DNA of 5,735 nucleotides from Mailhella sp. GTDB lineage: Bacteria > Desulfobacterota > Desulfovibrionia > Desulfovibrionales > Desulfovibrionaceae. The stretch's first letter is position 1. Each line of letters starts with the position of its first letter. The notes under the pieces are model-generated. The model ran no database searches. It had not been told where the DNA came from and saw nothing but the letters and a program-made list of their open reading frames with translations. Position numbers and translations under genes: made by a program. Positions 5,718 through 5,735 of this stretch are shown here, piece after piece. Location of the stretch: NCBI GenBank assembly GCA_017522745.1, contig JAFWYI010000148.1, forward strand, positions 1 through 5,735, given 5' to 3'.

Positions 5718-5735
5718 TGGAAGCGATGCGTATTC
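5717..5735 (+). CDS. Start of the next gene in the dut operon (partial)
   Basis: The ATG at 5717-5719 shares one base with the TAA stop of the HD gene (TAATG), a common sign of translational coupling. GGAG at 5706-5709 lies seven bases upstream as a ribosome site. Only MEAMRI can be read before the window ends, so the product cannot be named. The TAATG junction and spacing are the reasons for calling it. Confidence 0.55.

Noticed and set aside
1..5735. Search for CRISPR repeats, insertion sequence ends, tRNA, rRNA, toxin-antitoxin or phage genes
   Set aside because: No regular repeat array, transposase or integrase motif, cloverleaf or rRNA-like stretch was seen. The genes are housekeeping types with uniform composition.

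Overview
The window looks like ordinary chromosomal DNA from a GC-rich, Gram-negative anaerobe. The best guess is a delta-proteobacterium of the Desulfovibrionaceae (Desulfovibrio, Bilophila or Mailhella type). This rests on GC-rich third codon positions, the style of the Dus, RlmN and Dut proteins, and an exported family 3 glycosidase next to a CecR-like regulator. The placement is inference; no rRNA or other marker gene is present.

Layout from left to right. (1) Positions 1-138 hold the last 45 codons of an unrecognised plus-strand gene, followed by a very good UUCG-loop terminator (157-194). (2) A minus-strand block runs leftward from about 4358 to 211: dus (tRNA-dihydrouridine synthase), then rlmN (radical-SAM adenine C2 methyltransferase) 13 nt later, then a 108-nt gap, then a TetR/CecR-like repressor, and last nagZ (beta-N-acetylhexosaminidase with a signal peptide). 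The regulator and nagZ overlap by 8 nt. A compact terminator overlaps the nagZ stop codon, so the two convergent transcription units each have their own terminator. (3) The 300-nt region between dus and dut has a good sigma70-type promoter for dus and a weaker candidate for dut. (4) A plus-strand operon follows: dut (dUTPase), then an HD-domain phosphohydrolase 15 nt later behind a strong Shine-Dalgarno, then the first codons of a third gene that shares one base with the HD stop codon (TAATG).

How the genes work together. dus and rlmN form an RNA-modification pair acting on tRNA (and on 23S rRNA for RlmN). The regulator-nagZ pair suggests a locally controlled step of peptidoglycan turnover in the envelope. 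dut and the HD protein are both hydrolases of probable nucleotide substrates; Dut keeps uracil out of DNA and supplies dUMP for dTMP synthesis.

I found no mobile element, CRISPR array, tRNA, rRNA or clear novel system. The points most worth a second look are a triple 8-bp repeat (CCGCATGA) in front of the TetR-type gene, the tight coupling of that regulator to an exported NagZ, and a Dus protein whose usual NMGCP motif reads NMGCS.
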